Of a stretch of DNA of 64,000 nt, positions 49,210 through 61,839 are shown one piece after another; the stretch's first letter is position 1; every line of letters starts with the position of its first letter. Source of the DNA: Glandiceps talaboti (Eukaryota > Hemichordata > Enteropneusta > Spengelidae); assembly GCF_964340395.1 (NCBI RefSeq), contig NC_135561.1, positions 12,118,961 through 12,182,960 on the forward strand, read 5' to 3'. The position numbers were made by a program, and so were the translations under genes. The notes under the pieces were generated by a model, which had not been told where the DNA came from, did no database searches, and saw only the letters and a list, made by a program, of their open reading frames with translations.

Positions 49210-52200
49210 AGAATTGATCATTACTACCCAGTGTGAAAAGACATTCATTCCATCAAAGTATACATTTATGAGAAGGTTATACATATCTAATTCATCAATG
49301 AAATCTCGAGAGGGGTATTTATTGATGACATATTGCGCTTAACCATCATTGAAATCCCATGACATTAAATTAATATTACTTTATGTTATGTAACTTGAAA
49401 TATGCAGAGTTCATTTTATAATCCCTACCTATTTGAGGCGCTTGAAACGATTTGTTAGTGTGATCGTTGTTGAAGAATTGAACCCCGAGAGATATTGCGC
49501 CTACTGGAGGTAAATGTGGAAGGGATAGCAAGTTGTAATATGGAAATTTCATATAGATGATGGGTCTTCCCGATTCATGCATCTGTGTGACGTCATACAC
49601 TTCATAACATTCATACGTATAAGACCTACACTAGCTGAAAACATTTTATTAATGAAGTAACCAAACATAGTGTCACTTAAAAGTGGTAACTTTCTTATTT
49701 TAAAAAAAAAATGTATTTATCTGTTTCTTAGTGGCCAGTACTATCGGTAGGTAGCGCATTAAGGTTGCAATCTTGACTGCGGAAGAATAAAAAAAAATCA
49801 ATTTATTAAATTCATTGTACTATATCAGTTCACTGGAAATGATATACGATTCATGTTGCACTGCCGTAGGCTGTCGAAATGAGAAATGGGCACTCATCAT
49901 AGCTGAAGTGCCAGCCTTTGTTCAATAGCTATTCATTAGACTGTCAACAGTCGTCTTGACCTTTTTGTAATTTATCTTTAATACTGTCTTTGTTGATGAA
50001 ATATAATTAAAACATTGTGTGTGATGTATGTACGATCAAGTAAACATATTAATGTATTCGATTGCTCAGTGAGTAACACGCGTTCTGTATAGAATGGCCA
50101 CTGTACATGTTGATTATCATATGGCATGTTATAAGTTATGTATGTGTACATAATTAGTAATAAATAAACAAATACTTTTTCGGAATACGACAAAATATAA
50201 TCTGCGTCTGAATACAGACTAACTACTCTTTAATGTTATTTACCATTCATGAACTGACAACATACACCTTTAATTTCAAGATGGCGTATGTTCTCGCCAG
50301 TCTTTCACATTCAAAACTGATATTACTTGATTCAGTTTTCATGATCATGCAGTTTTCTGAATCTTGGATTCTTGTTTCACATTTCATATTGATATATTCT
50401 CCAGAAAATTTATTGGATATATATCTTTAATTATGTGTTGAGTGTATCATATATCTATTTCAAGTTTCATAATTTTTTTATTTTGATTTTGTCTCAAATA
50501 GTATTATGAATTTATGTTTGATATTTCAAATTTTTCTCTATTCCCATGATTTATTTATAATTTACGGTTTTCCTATTGTGATGGTGATATTTATTTAACC
50601 CCCTCCCCCACCACACATACATACATACATACATACATACATACATACATACATACATACATACATACATACATACATACATACATAAAAGTTACACACT
50701 TGAAATCAAACACATAAAATGTTAACACTGGCATGCAATATTGAACTAAATACAAATAAAACTGATCCCAAAAATATGATTCCAGGATATTTGATTTTTT
50801 TTTTGGATAGGGAGGAACTGAAAGGGGTCGAACACAAAAGTCTGACAAGTTCTACGATCAAGATAAATATATAGTACTATGCAAACAATACGTTACGTTT
50901 AGATATTAAAAAAAAAAACCTTACCACTTGCAGAGGAATCCTATCTTGTATGTCCGTATCTGTGTTCACCCTACGCCTCCTTACCTTTTTTTTCTAAATA
51001 CCTTCAAATGTTCAAAAATGGCGCAAACGAAGTTAGATTTGGCATCGGTTACAGGAAAATACGATCTGCTTTGCCCTCCGTCGTTATAAAATGACGTTCC
51101 AACTCCCACAAACGTTATTCTATAATTACGAATTCCATTCTATGTTGTGAATGTCAATTACATGAACACATCAGTAAACCACTTCTATTAATGAGGACAT
51201 GATTCTCCTTCTGTGGTTACTGGAACAAATAATCATGTCTTCAAATTTACAAATATTGACAATTATCCTGTGTCAGAAATCTATACCCTAGTTTAGTCAC
51301 ACTAGCATTCTTAGTCATATTTTCATAGTTAGTATGAAACTCCATATCTACAATGTTTTACAGGGCAAAGTCACGTGTACAACGATCACCATAAGATACA
51401 AGAAACATCTAATATGTGTTACCATATGTCAATGTAGGATAAAGTGAATGTTTTATGTTATTGCCGATATATTTATAAAGAAATGACGGGATCGGAGGGA
51501 AATCGATACAAATATTTTGCCCAGCCACTATAAACTAATTTGAAATTACATTTAATAAAATTGAAATTCGACTAAATGTGAGTAAATATTGGTTATATCA
51601 CCTACATAACTAACTGCAGTTGGATTATTTTCATTTTGTATTTCTTAAAGCGCCTACTTTTCCATGAATTAAAATAAGCTATGTTTTCATGTGAAGAATT
51701 TGATTTTAAAGGGACACATGTTGAGTTTATACCTTTTTGGTTGTGTGTAATTTTTGCTAAATGTAACTTGCAATACTCTACTAACTTATGCATATTAAAC
51801 CATTACTTACAATTGACTGAACCCAAACTTAATATTAAGATATAACATACACGACCCGATACCATAATGTTACATACGTATAAAACATGTTAAGAAAAAC
51901 GTCAGAAGACAATTGCAACGTCATAGAAGGCAAGCACTGATATTACACTAGAAATAACTTCATAATTTTATCAATTCAGCAATTAACATTTTTACTTATA
52001 ACCATGACTTGTGTTATATACCTTTTTATTACATTGTATATTCTGCTTGCATTTAACATTGATAGTTTTTCATATTAGGAGGGGGAGAGAACGCTAACAA
52101 ATAAAACATTTGTAAAATTAATAATTAATAAGTCTGAAATTTCAAAGGTCAATATACTATAACCCTTTAATCTAAATAACCCAAGTGTGACATGCTATGT

Positions 52201-55200
52201 TTAAATTCTGATAACCATCAGGTAATGCTAGTCTTAGAACCAGTTCATGCTAATATATGCATACTTGATCCTATCTGTTCCTTGGGAATTGAGAATGTTA
52301 ATGGCATTTATAATGACCTCTGTGTATTTCTTTAAAGGTAAATCGTGAGCAAGTCAATATTTTAAGATTAATTGCTTATAGACTATACTATGATAGGGAC
52401 ACACTATTCGCCTAGATGTTTATCGATTCTACAATCAAATAAATATTCATGACTTGTAGACTAATTGAGTGGCCATCTACAAGTTCAGTTGTTGTATGTG
52501 ACACAATTTTGAATACGTGCTTTCTGTTACACTCTGCTTTGACAACAGTAATGATGAATAATACGGCGAGTGGCGTTTTCTACTATTTTATCATTACGAA
52601 CAACATGGTTGTTGGAATTTGCAATAAATACACTTGTATCCAGGTTAGGCAGAACCAGTGTGATTGACGAGCACAAATGGGGTTCATCAGCCAATCTGGA
52701 GTCAGTAAACCAATACCTTATACCAAACCCGTAACTAAATACAAGCAGCAGTGGTCAGTAGTGGTGTTGAAAATTACAGTCAACAACCGTTTTAATACGG
52801 ACATATCGACCAAATGAAATCTTCTTAAGCTCATTTGTTACAATTTTCCATTCATAAGAAAAACGTTTTAATGGAAGAATTTGAACCAACTTGAACTCCA
52901 AAAAAGGATAAACACATTAAACGTGTATCGAGTGTTAGATTAAATAATACCATCTAAGCTAATCATACTATTATGTAATCTAACAGCATGGTTGAATCAT
53001 TGTACATATTGCAAACCGAGCTATTGTCTGGGCACTGACATTTCAATAAGATAGTCAATAACAGTCGGTTATAGTTCGATGAGAGATATCTTCATGGATA
53101 AGCTTGACTGTTAAACCAATGTCTCAGCAGGTAAATTAAGCTGTAATGTGTAATAATTACAATTTCGTAACACAGCAAATGGTAAGAATTTACACTGTAT
53201 AAAGTATTTTCATTATTATTTTATGAATAATTATCTACATATGAATAAATAATGTTTAGTATTCATTTCATAAATGCTAATCAGTTTATTTTGATTATTA
53301 TGATATATATGTGTTGTCAAAGAATGGGATCAATAGTAGAGTGAAAACAAGGAGATAAAGTAGGAAATCAAGCAAGATATATAAAGTCGATTGTGACTTA
53401 ATGCTTAAAGGTTTATCTATTACTCATTAGTATTCATAGTCTTGGGAACATGGATAAAGACCTAGCTACAAAAAGTGAAACTGTATCTTTCATTTAAATC
53501 AGTCTAATCAAGAAGAGATCTAGTGTTCAGGTGTTTTTTTAATCGAATTCATTCATCAGTATATCGAATAGGCGTATTGCCTGTGGTTAAATCTAACAGT
53601 CTAGTTGTAAAAGGTAATGGAACATTGAACTTATCATACGCAATAAAGCAGCTGCTTGAGAATTGAATGAATCCTTCGGGATATTAGTTTACATACATGT
53701 ACTTCTAACGTGCTTTGTACGATTTTCGTGCGATGAAATCTGGGGTTACATTAAAGTCCATTCAAAAACTCATTTCTTACTATGTCTGTACGTGTACTTA
53801 TGAAAGTTGAAGTAGTTTGCTGTTGAATAAATACCCTTGGATATATTACGGTTTCACATTCAAGGGAAAACTTTGTTAATTACTAATGATTTTAGTGGTA
53901 CACTAGAAACACAGGATCGCCATCAGGCTAAAAACGTATGTACTACGAAGGTCAATTCAAGCTAAATAACGAAGGTAAGATAGCAATGCACGATTAGCCG
54001 ACATCTACATCGGATTTTAATCAGATTGTATGAAGCCGTACCTTCTACGCGCAATTGGTTTCCTTTGCACTGATATTCTTTCTATAGTTGCAATAAACCA
54101 AGATCGATCGTTTCAGATGAAAGACCTATCATCATCACCATCATGATTCAACGCATGCGCAATACAAGCAGGAGAATGGTAAACTATGAAAATAAAAGTT
54201 TAAGACACAGTTACAAAAACATACCCGACATAAAATAACAACAGAAAAGTTACAGAACAGTGACACTACTGGTTCAACGTGATACAATACACGACAGGAC
54301 TGTTTTCCATACATTTTTATAGTGGGTTTCATACCCATGTGCATTGCTATCAGGAACAAGGTGATGAAGTTTATGTTGTACATTAATAATATTAGAGCCA
54401 AATTCTTACGCTTTCTCCTAAACTAACAATACCAAGATGAGGAAGTGCTTGCTCGTAAGGTACATATGGCATCATACATTGAATTCAAGGCAAGATCCAA
54501 TCACCAAGATGTAAATTGGTTTCAATAGCGTGTAGATAATATATATGCATGAACTCAATTACAAGCACTTAGATACGAAAGCAGGGAGTGAATATTGTCA
54601 TGGCACTGTCAAATGTACTTACGTATTCTAGATAGTGTAACGTAACCACACAACACCTGTCTGTAGTATGGGGTGGTATTTATGGAAAGGCGGTCCTCTG
54701 ATATCTTAATTAGCTTCTATAGCTAGAATGACATGTTTTTCTCTATGTAACAATAGCTATATTTATGGCGGCAAGCTATCGCGGAATCGGTGAGGATCAC
54801 GTGCACACCAATCTACTTGTAATGTTTATGGTTGTAATAATACAAATCGCATCAGCTGATAACCGCCTTCACCATCATGCTTCAACGCTACTCGAAGATA
54901 CAGCATATAGCATATTGTCTTAAGGCTATGATTGATTACTGGTGTATAAAACGACCCTCTAGTTCTCAACACTAACGAGACAAAGGACATTTTGGTATAC
55001 TTTGAAAATACCGATAGAATACTTCCAGCAATTTAGTACGTGTTAGATGATATAGACAAAACAACACAATGTACTGTGAGTACCTTTAAATATGCAGTAG
55101 AAACTCTTCCCCAAAGCGTATCATTTTACTCCGCTTGTGCCCCTTTAAGGAATGTAATAAATCTTTGATTTGGTGATTAAGAAATTGTATATTAAAAGCG

Positions 55201-55240
55201 ATATTAACATTTGTTATACTCTAAGTGTACTTGCAATAAC
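49210..55240. other. Intergenic, nothing recognised except one microsatellite
   Basis: (CATA)n at 50615-50687. The remaining 6 kb shows no supported exon, RNA gene or repeat partner. Confidence 0.45.
50615..50687. repeat. (CATA)n microsatellite
   Basis: About 18 uninterrupted tetranucleotide units. Confidence 0.97.
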
Positions 55241-55257
55241 ACGAGAATTAACACATC

Positions 55258-55693
55258 GTTGTAACGAAAATCATAAACTCTGAAACAAAACGTCACCTGG
55301 CTCGACAAAAATCTCTTTGACATTGCTACATTTTATCGTCTGGCGAGACACAAATCTTACCAACAGCGTTTCGTCAATCGTCTGAGGTGACAAACATCTT
55401 TACCAATATTGTTACACTGTCTTTGCATGAGCTACCATTATCTTAGGAGATCATCGCCAATTTTATACGTCCGTGGTAAACCTACGGTTTGCGCGTTCTT
55501 TGATATTTTGGAGAGTCAATTGACTAAAATGTATCAATTGTAATTCAATTCTTGTCGTGCCAGACGATAACATGTGGAAATGTTAATTAAAAGAGATAGT
55601 TTGTCTAGCCAGAAAAAAAATGTAGCAATGTTAGTGAGAATTTTGTCTAGCCAGGGGACGTTTTGTTTTACTGTTTATGATTTTCGTTGTATT
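55258..55693. mobile_element. TIR element (MITE-like), ~436 bp
   Basis: Inverted ends of about 90 bp. The outer part ACGAAAATCATAAAC occurs at both ends. The part starting CCTGG (55296-55330 against 55621-55655) matches at 30 of 35 positions. An inner part is TTATCGTCTGGC. No transposase frame. The same family as 23751-24130. Confidence 0.8.
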
Positions 55694-55699
55694 TGTCAA

Positions 55700-55925
55700 T
55701 GTTTTTAACTCAATAAATGGCAATAAGTTAAAAGTGTGTACAAAGTTTGGTATTGTACGTACAATAACAAACAATAATTGTCAGTGTTTTGCAATTTATT
55801 GAGTTGCAAATGTGGACTTGATATGGTTTTTTTATATTGTAATTTCAAGTACAAAAATGTAGGATGACTTAATTGTCTATCAACTAAAATTCCAAGATAA
55901 ATAACCAATTTTTATCCATATATCT
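55700..55925. repeat. Dispersed repeat, copy 3 of 3
   Basis: Shares GTACGTACAATAACAAAC with copy 1 and TTTTGCAATTTATTGAGTT with copy 2. It begins within a few bases of the right end of the TIR element at 55693. Confidence 0.55.
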
Positions 55926-56373
55926 ACTTTATATAGCTAATAAGTTTTTTAAAGATATGAAATATTGAAGGTCATATATGTTAAGATAATTGTATACACT
56001 ATTAAGAGAGTAATTTATGTATGAGGTTTCTAATCAAGATGATATTTTAATAATGTTCAATGCACTCTCTCTGATTGTTTCAGTTGCAAATTTATTTTGT
56101 GTTAGTGAAGGAGTGTGAAGTGTGAAGAAGGTGCCTTTGGCAGAATACTTGAATTAGAACAACCCCTCAAAATATTAAAATCTAGGAAATAATCCATTGC
56201 CTCAATATAGCTGCATTTACCTTTGAACGTTTACACTATATTTAATACATAAAGGTATCACATAAATTTAGTATATATATTTACCGATAGTGATAATGTA
56301 ATGGGTTGCCTTTTATATCTAATACTAATTTTCTGTTTTAACCTTAGAATTCTTGATATTATTACATATGTAC

Positions 56374-56545
56374 CTGAGATTCCTTGCACTGGAGTGTACA
56401 TACCAGTGGTATGTAAATTCAATGACAGTTAGCTTCAAAGTCGTGATGACTGGGATCATTATGTAGGGTGCAATACACCCAATCATCCTGCTGTGTCTTT
56501 CATTGCATAATGAAAAAATGAACAAGGAGAGAGCCAACATGAGAC
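56374..56545 (-). CDS. Candidate internal exon of an unknown membrane protein
   Basis: On the minus strand a pyrimidine-rich acceptor (TTGTTCTTTGC...TTGCCCAG) precedes 172 bases open in one frame and a CAG|GTACAT donor. The 56 codons encode two hydrophobic stretches, LMLALSLFIFSLC and IAPYIMIPVITTLKLTVIEF, separated by NERHSRMIG. The layout resembles a loop between two helices of a four-TM protein such as the LAPTM family, but the resemblance is weak. No convincing flanking exons were found. It could be chance. Confidence 0.25.
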
Positions 56546-57149
56546 CTGGGCAATATGTATAGCAAAGAACAAGACAATGTCATTGGAATACGATTAAAAT
56601 CCCAGAAATATCAGCTTGAACTACGAAGTTAGTTTAATTGCAAGTGTGTGACTGACCAACTCAAGGACAATACAGTGTAAATTAGGTTAGGTTTAATGTC
56701 GGTCAAAAGAGGGTGTGTGGTATGAAAATAGAAGTCACATTGTTACATGTTGTAATGTTTATCAAACAACCAATTTGTTCGTGTCAAAATCGTTTTACTC
56801 CGTAACAACTTAATAACAAAACACGTCCAAAGTCGCATTTACCTTTCATCTCTAGATCTCATTATATTAAAGCCTGTCAATAGAAGAATATTTCTAGTAG
56901 ACGTGTATATAAATTTGTCTACATTTGAACACCCATATACCGGTATAAGTTAATGTTTGTATACAAATATTGTAGATCTTTTTCGAATTCCCCTGAGAAA
57001 GCTTTGTCATTGTACTTGGCTATATAGTACATTAACCGGTAAGTGTTACTAACCATACACTTAAATTTCAAGACAAACACTTCCATCACCACAATAATCG
57101 TCTAAAATAGCACAGTACCATTTAATATTTGTGTTACCACTGACCTTTC

Positions 57150-57330
57150 AGGCCGTGTCATAACGTTCGACAATGGAATCTGTAACATGCTGGTACATGG
57201 TTCGAGCCTCACCACTGCCGTTTGTAAGCTTCGGGCAAGATTTGAACCAAGGTTGTTGTGCCTCAGTCAACCCAGCTGTATCAGTCAGGATAGACGTTCC
57301 TACTATATGTGAATAGTTCATGTTTAGAGA
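57150..57330 (+). mobile_element. tRNA-derived SINE
   Basis: It has an exact B box GGTTCGAGCCT (57199-57209), preceded by TGGAATCTGTAACATGC and followed by CACCACTGCCGTTTGTAAGC. Then comes a body GGGCAAGATTTGAACCAAGG, TGTGCCTCAGTCAACCCAGC, TGTAT. This layout (B box, GGGCAAG-TT-AAC, CTCAGTC-ACCCAG-TGTA) is a widespread marine-invertebrate SINE. The A box is decayed, so it is probably inactive. Confidence 0.7.
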
Positions 57331-57439
57331 CTACAATGGATCATATGCCTCCCCACAGGGAGTTGTAGTATAAAGGGTCGTTGTGTCAAAAATAGCATGA
57401 CGGGGTCAAGCCATAAGCCAAGCAAATGGGGTTTCACCT

Positions 57440-57842
57440 AGTCTATCTGCTAGACCTCGGATGTCCTTCCGATACAATACGACACACGACCGAACATCGC
57501 TATCGAGGATGGAACATCCAAGGTCTAGCAAATGTCATCGGGATATAAATAACTGCCAATCAGAGAACCGCATTAGCGACAAGCACAAACAGAGGACAAT
57601 AGCTAATTTTTCATGCATATTCATCTTAAAGGGGGGCTTGTAAAAATAACCACCAATGCGTTAACTGAAATGTGTGAATGACAACGTCTGCATACTCATC
57701 AAACTCGCAATTACCATAAACCGACAAGACATAGTACTGACATAAGTGTGTTTGTCAACACCTGCATGCAGAGATTGAATATATTAAAGTATATATATGC
57801 ATACATGGCCCAACCCACCGCTTAATGTAATCTCAATGGAAT
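57440..57842 (-). mobile_element. 403-bp repeat, inverted partner of 36366-36771
   Basis: It has the same 81-nt terminal hairpin (57449-57529) and full-length similarity to the 36-kb copy in the opposite orientation. A (GA)n run begins at 57851, just past the shared end. It lies 110 bp downstream of the SINE at 57150. Confidence 0.8.
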
Positions 57843-57849
57843 TAGAAAT

Positions 57850-57950
<101 letters not shown>

Positions 57951-57959
57951 ATCTTAATA

Positions 57960-60900
57960 CGTGCTTCCTAATCCTCAGCCTTACATTGTCAGTGTTAATT
58001 AAATATTTTACTGCAATAATATTTATTGGCATTTCTCTGTAAAAACCTACAATGCGCCTCAAATGAAAATCTTTTACTTTCATCAAAGAAAACTCATCCT
58101 ATGTATTCTCAGTTACAATCAAGAAAAATGGGGCCAACATACAAATGTTGTAAATAGAGGTCTAATTTGTTTTCACTCTGCAAATGATGAGAATGACGAG
58201 AAAAACTAACTACGAGCAATTTTACCTTTACGAGTCAGACAAAGGTATTATGGGATGAAATTACAACAGCGTGCCAAGTTAGTGATTATGAGAAAGTTGC
58301 TTAAACACCATTTAGTACAATAACAATGAAAGTAAGAAAGCATAGAACTAAATGTCAAAATGGCGGTTTACACGTAACTGTAAATACGTGTTGAGTTTTT
58401 GTCATTTTCTTCTATTAAATGTCGTATTTTTGAAATCAAAGTTCAGAAGCATATCTTTAAACTAATTGTTTGGCTTTTAGTTTAGGTAGTTGCAGGAAAA
58501 ATGGCAAAAATACAGACACATTTAGAAATCAAAGGCATGTGTCTGGCCTTCTGGACAGAAGATGTCAACACGCGCATTCGTATTCCATTGTTTTTCATGT
58601 TTGTGTTTGGAACGCATAACTAAACAAAATGTTGTACACGTCATTATCATTACTTGTACGCCTGCACGATAATGCTCCCGTAGGCGTACGCATTCTAACA
58701 TGTATCTAAACCTCTCTAATATCATCGAGAGGCAGTCGGTCACTAATGAATCTACCATGCGCGAGTTTTGCTTTGCCTAGTTATGATATTATATGCAAAT
58801 ATCAAATGGCATTCGCTACTACACTCATAAAGAAATGGCTCGAATTTAGCGGAAAACATAAAGATGTCAACTAAATTTCATAAAAACAGTGCAAGGGGAA
58901 GTAGCAAGAAGATTGCAAATATACACACCCAGCTGTCAAAATTAATAACATCACACGAAATTCATTAATGTACTTCACGTCTTTTCAATATCTAATGCGG
59001 AAAGGAAAGACATCACAGTTCGGATGTGTCTCTCCTTTAGTCTTAATGAACTATTGCAGTGAAAGCATACTATTGGATCTTCACATCTATTTGGTAACAT
59101 TTGGTTGGCCATGCATGTAAGCCTTATATCTAGCATTTCCTATATCATACCAGAGGAAAACATAGGTAACCAGTACGTTTGTTACTGTAGGGGAGAATGT
59201 AGGTGTCTTCAACAATTCATCCAGTACATCATAATCAAAGTTGAATGATAAACCCTGTAGATTTATCATCATACTTTTCATTATAGCCTACATTAAGGTG
59301 CTTTGCAATTACATTACGTCTCCAAGCTATACCAAGTACTGCCTTGAGTAGCAGGTATATGGGATCTAGCTTCCTCTTCTTTACAGCTGTGAATAACAAA
59401 ATCTAACGACCCATAGCGAGATGTATTACGTTGAATAACAATCTTCACTCTGGTGAGTGTAGAATGTTAATTCGTTCATTTATACAATATCATGAATGTA
59501 TATTTTAACGTTAAACTAAAGAAATGTACCATTTGGTAGTGTATCGCTTTGTCTCCAACTCTTGTAATTAATTGATTAATTAATCAATTAATTGGTATTT
59601 AGATGTCTGTGATTTCAACCTCTCCAAAGTTTTATAATCAAGCACTTGTATTTTGAAACCTTCACCAGTTTTCACATGCAAACCATCAATCACTCAAACC
59701 TAGCTCAAGCTCTAAAAGAGTGATATGATATGAAAGCATAATGTTTCCATAATTTCAAAAAATATTTAGGTGTGGAATATACAAAACATCAATATTTTAA
59801 CGAAATTAGGCACCAGAGATAACAATCAACACAAATGCAAACACAAACACAAACAAACAAACAAACAAACAAACAAACTAACTAACTAACCAAGATGCTA
59901 TGATTATCAAAAAATACTGAAATATTAAGTGAAGAATATAAATTTCAAAAGAGAAAAAACTAGTAAACAATTCATCCGATACAATTTACATAAAGTACAT
60001 AGAATTTTAGCAAATTGGTTGTACAGCAATGTCAATATCCGAACGTACAGAGAACTCAATAACCATGTGTAACATATGCAAATAAATTCCAATCGCCCCA
60101 TTAACACTATAGATGTTGACCATATCATCACAAATCTTTTTCTTTTTTTTTAAAGTATGAAAATGCCTTTGAAAGGTGTGTTTTATCGTCTATATCAATT
60201 GAGAGTACATTACGTATAAGTTCCTAGTGTTTTATTTCATGCATTGCGTTCAGTGTATATAATATATAATATCTAAAAACCGTTTCCTGGATACCATTTA
60301 ATAAACAGAACTAAAACGAATCAACGTTTTACTACTTACCAGACAGGGTAACGGGTTTGCACGACAGTTGCTATGCATTACAACCGTAAAGTTGTTTGTC
60401 AAAATTTAGTACTTCGCAGTTTTCAAGTAGTGCAAACTACATGTTTTCTAATTCTGCGTGTTGTTCCATTACCTTAATGAAATTTACTGTGTGTACCGAG
60501 GAGATATATAATACTACCAAATACATCAACATTTAATTGGTATTAAAGAGTAGATTTACAGCTACTCAATCAACCATGACTAGGTCGCCGTCTTTCTATT
60601 TTAAGCGGGAGTCTATTTGACAATAGCTCTGAAATATTTTAAATGAAAATATATCATTTAGTTACTGATGAAACAACATAAATAAGGTAAAAGTGACAAA
60701 ATGAAGGTATTTTGCTTAACTTAAAATATTTTAAAGGGCAAACTTCGAATAATCTCTTACTATGGGATGGGGATACCTTGACATAGTATTGATACTATTA
60801 AAGTAATATGTTTGCTGAAACAGATATATTTGTGGCATGTTCAGTTTTCTCCTTTGAAATGATAATTAAATGTACCTAAAATTGGCTGGCTATGTGATAC

Positions 60901-61610
60901 CGTGTGTTAGGAGGAAAGGGCGAATACCAGCAAGTAATACCAAGTGGTTTAACATCGTACATACATAATACGAACATGTCTCCTGTTTGTGAATTAGCTT
61001 TACAAACTAGTACATTCCAAAATATATTAAAGGTAATGTCCATAGGGAATAACCACAATGCCTGGAATTGAATTTTCAGTAAACACAATTAGGAACAATG
61101 CTGCCATGATATAGTAAATGTATATTCTCTATATAAACAATAGCTAAATGCTTTGGAAAATAAAACTATTTCTGCTGGTTGACAGATGAGGTATACACGA
61201 CATTGCAGATAGCATTACTTAGTAGTTATGCCCATGGTTGAATGTCAGTCCTCACTACCGATAATATATTCAACTATGTTACCATAAGTTGTAACTCAGA
61301 GTCTGCACATTCCAACCATTAGTTTAGTGAGCTTCAAATTCTTCATAAATTTAAATTACGTAAACCTCAACTTCGCACTTATAACTTATTAAACAGCGAG
61401 TTCTCCTCCTCATCTTACAGACTATTGCACTCCACCAGTTCATGATTGCAGTACTAGGTTCAAGGATAAGGTAAATGTAAATAAGGTGAATACGTCCATG
61501 GGCAAATTTGCCATAACTTGCATAGATACATGTTTCTGTTAATAATCTACCATATTGCATCAGATCACCATCTAGATTTTCATTTGGTGATTCTCTTAAA
61601 ATTACACTCA
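57960..61610. other. Intergenic; unplaced coding-like tracts only
   Basis: The minus-strand tracts 59090-59460, 60876-61088 and 61351-61611 have somewhat protein-like composition but conflicting frames and stops. None shows a recognisable family. A short AAAC/AACT repeat lies at 59836-59892 and a perfect palindrome at 59566-59593. Confidence 0.4.
59566..59593. repeat. Perfect 28-bp AT-rich palindrome
   Basis: Fully self-complementary, with two TAATTA cores in each half plus ATTGATTAAT sequence in the middle. Confidence 0.9.
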
Positions 61611-61624
61611 TCGATCAGTAGTTG

Positions 61625-61835
61625 CATGTATGCATGTATGTATGTATGTATGTATGTATGTATGTATGTATGTATGTATGTATGTGTGTGTGTGCGCGTG
61701 CGTGCGTGCGTGCGAGCGTGCATGCACGCATGCATGCATACGTATGTATGTATGTAGCCATATGTATGCATGTATGTATATTGTGTGTGTCTGTCTGCCT
61801 GTCTGTCTTTATTTATTTATTTATTTATTTATTTA
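61625..61835. repeat. Compound (TGTA)n / (TG)n / (TTTA)n microsatellite
   Basis: TGTA units to 61683, then a TG/CG alternating stretch (GTGCGCGTGCGTGCGTGC) to about 61735, further TGTA and TGTC units, and TTTA units at 61808-61835. Confidence 0.95.
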
Positions 61836-61839
61836 GTGT

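Noticed and set aside
58522-58758. 78-codon minus-strand frame
   Set aside because: Reads somewhat protein-like, but no family was recognised and no splice partners were found.
60876-61611. Minus-strand frames at 60876-61088 and 61351-61611
   Set aside because: Some splice-like signals are present, but the first ends in a stop before its donor and neither resembles a known family.
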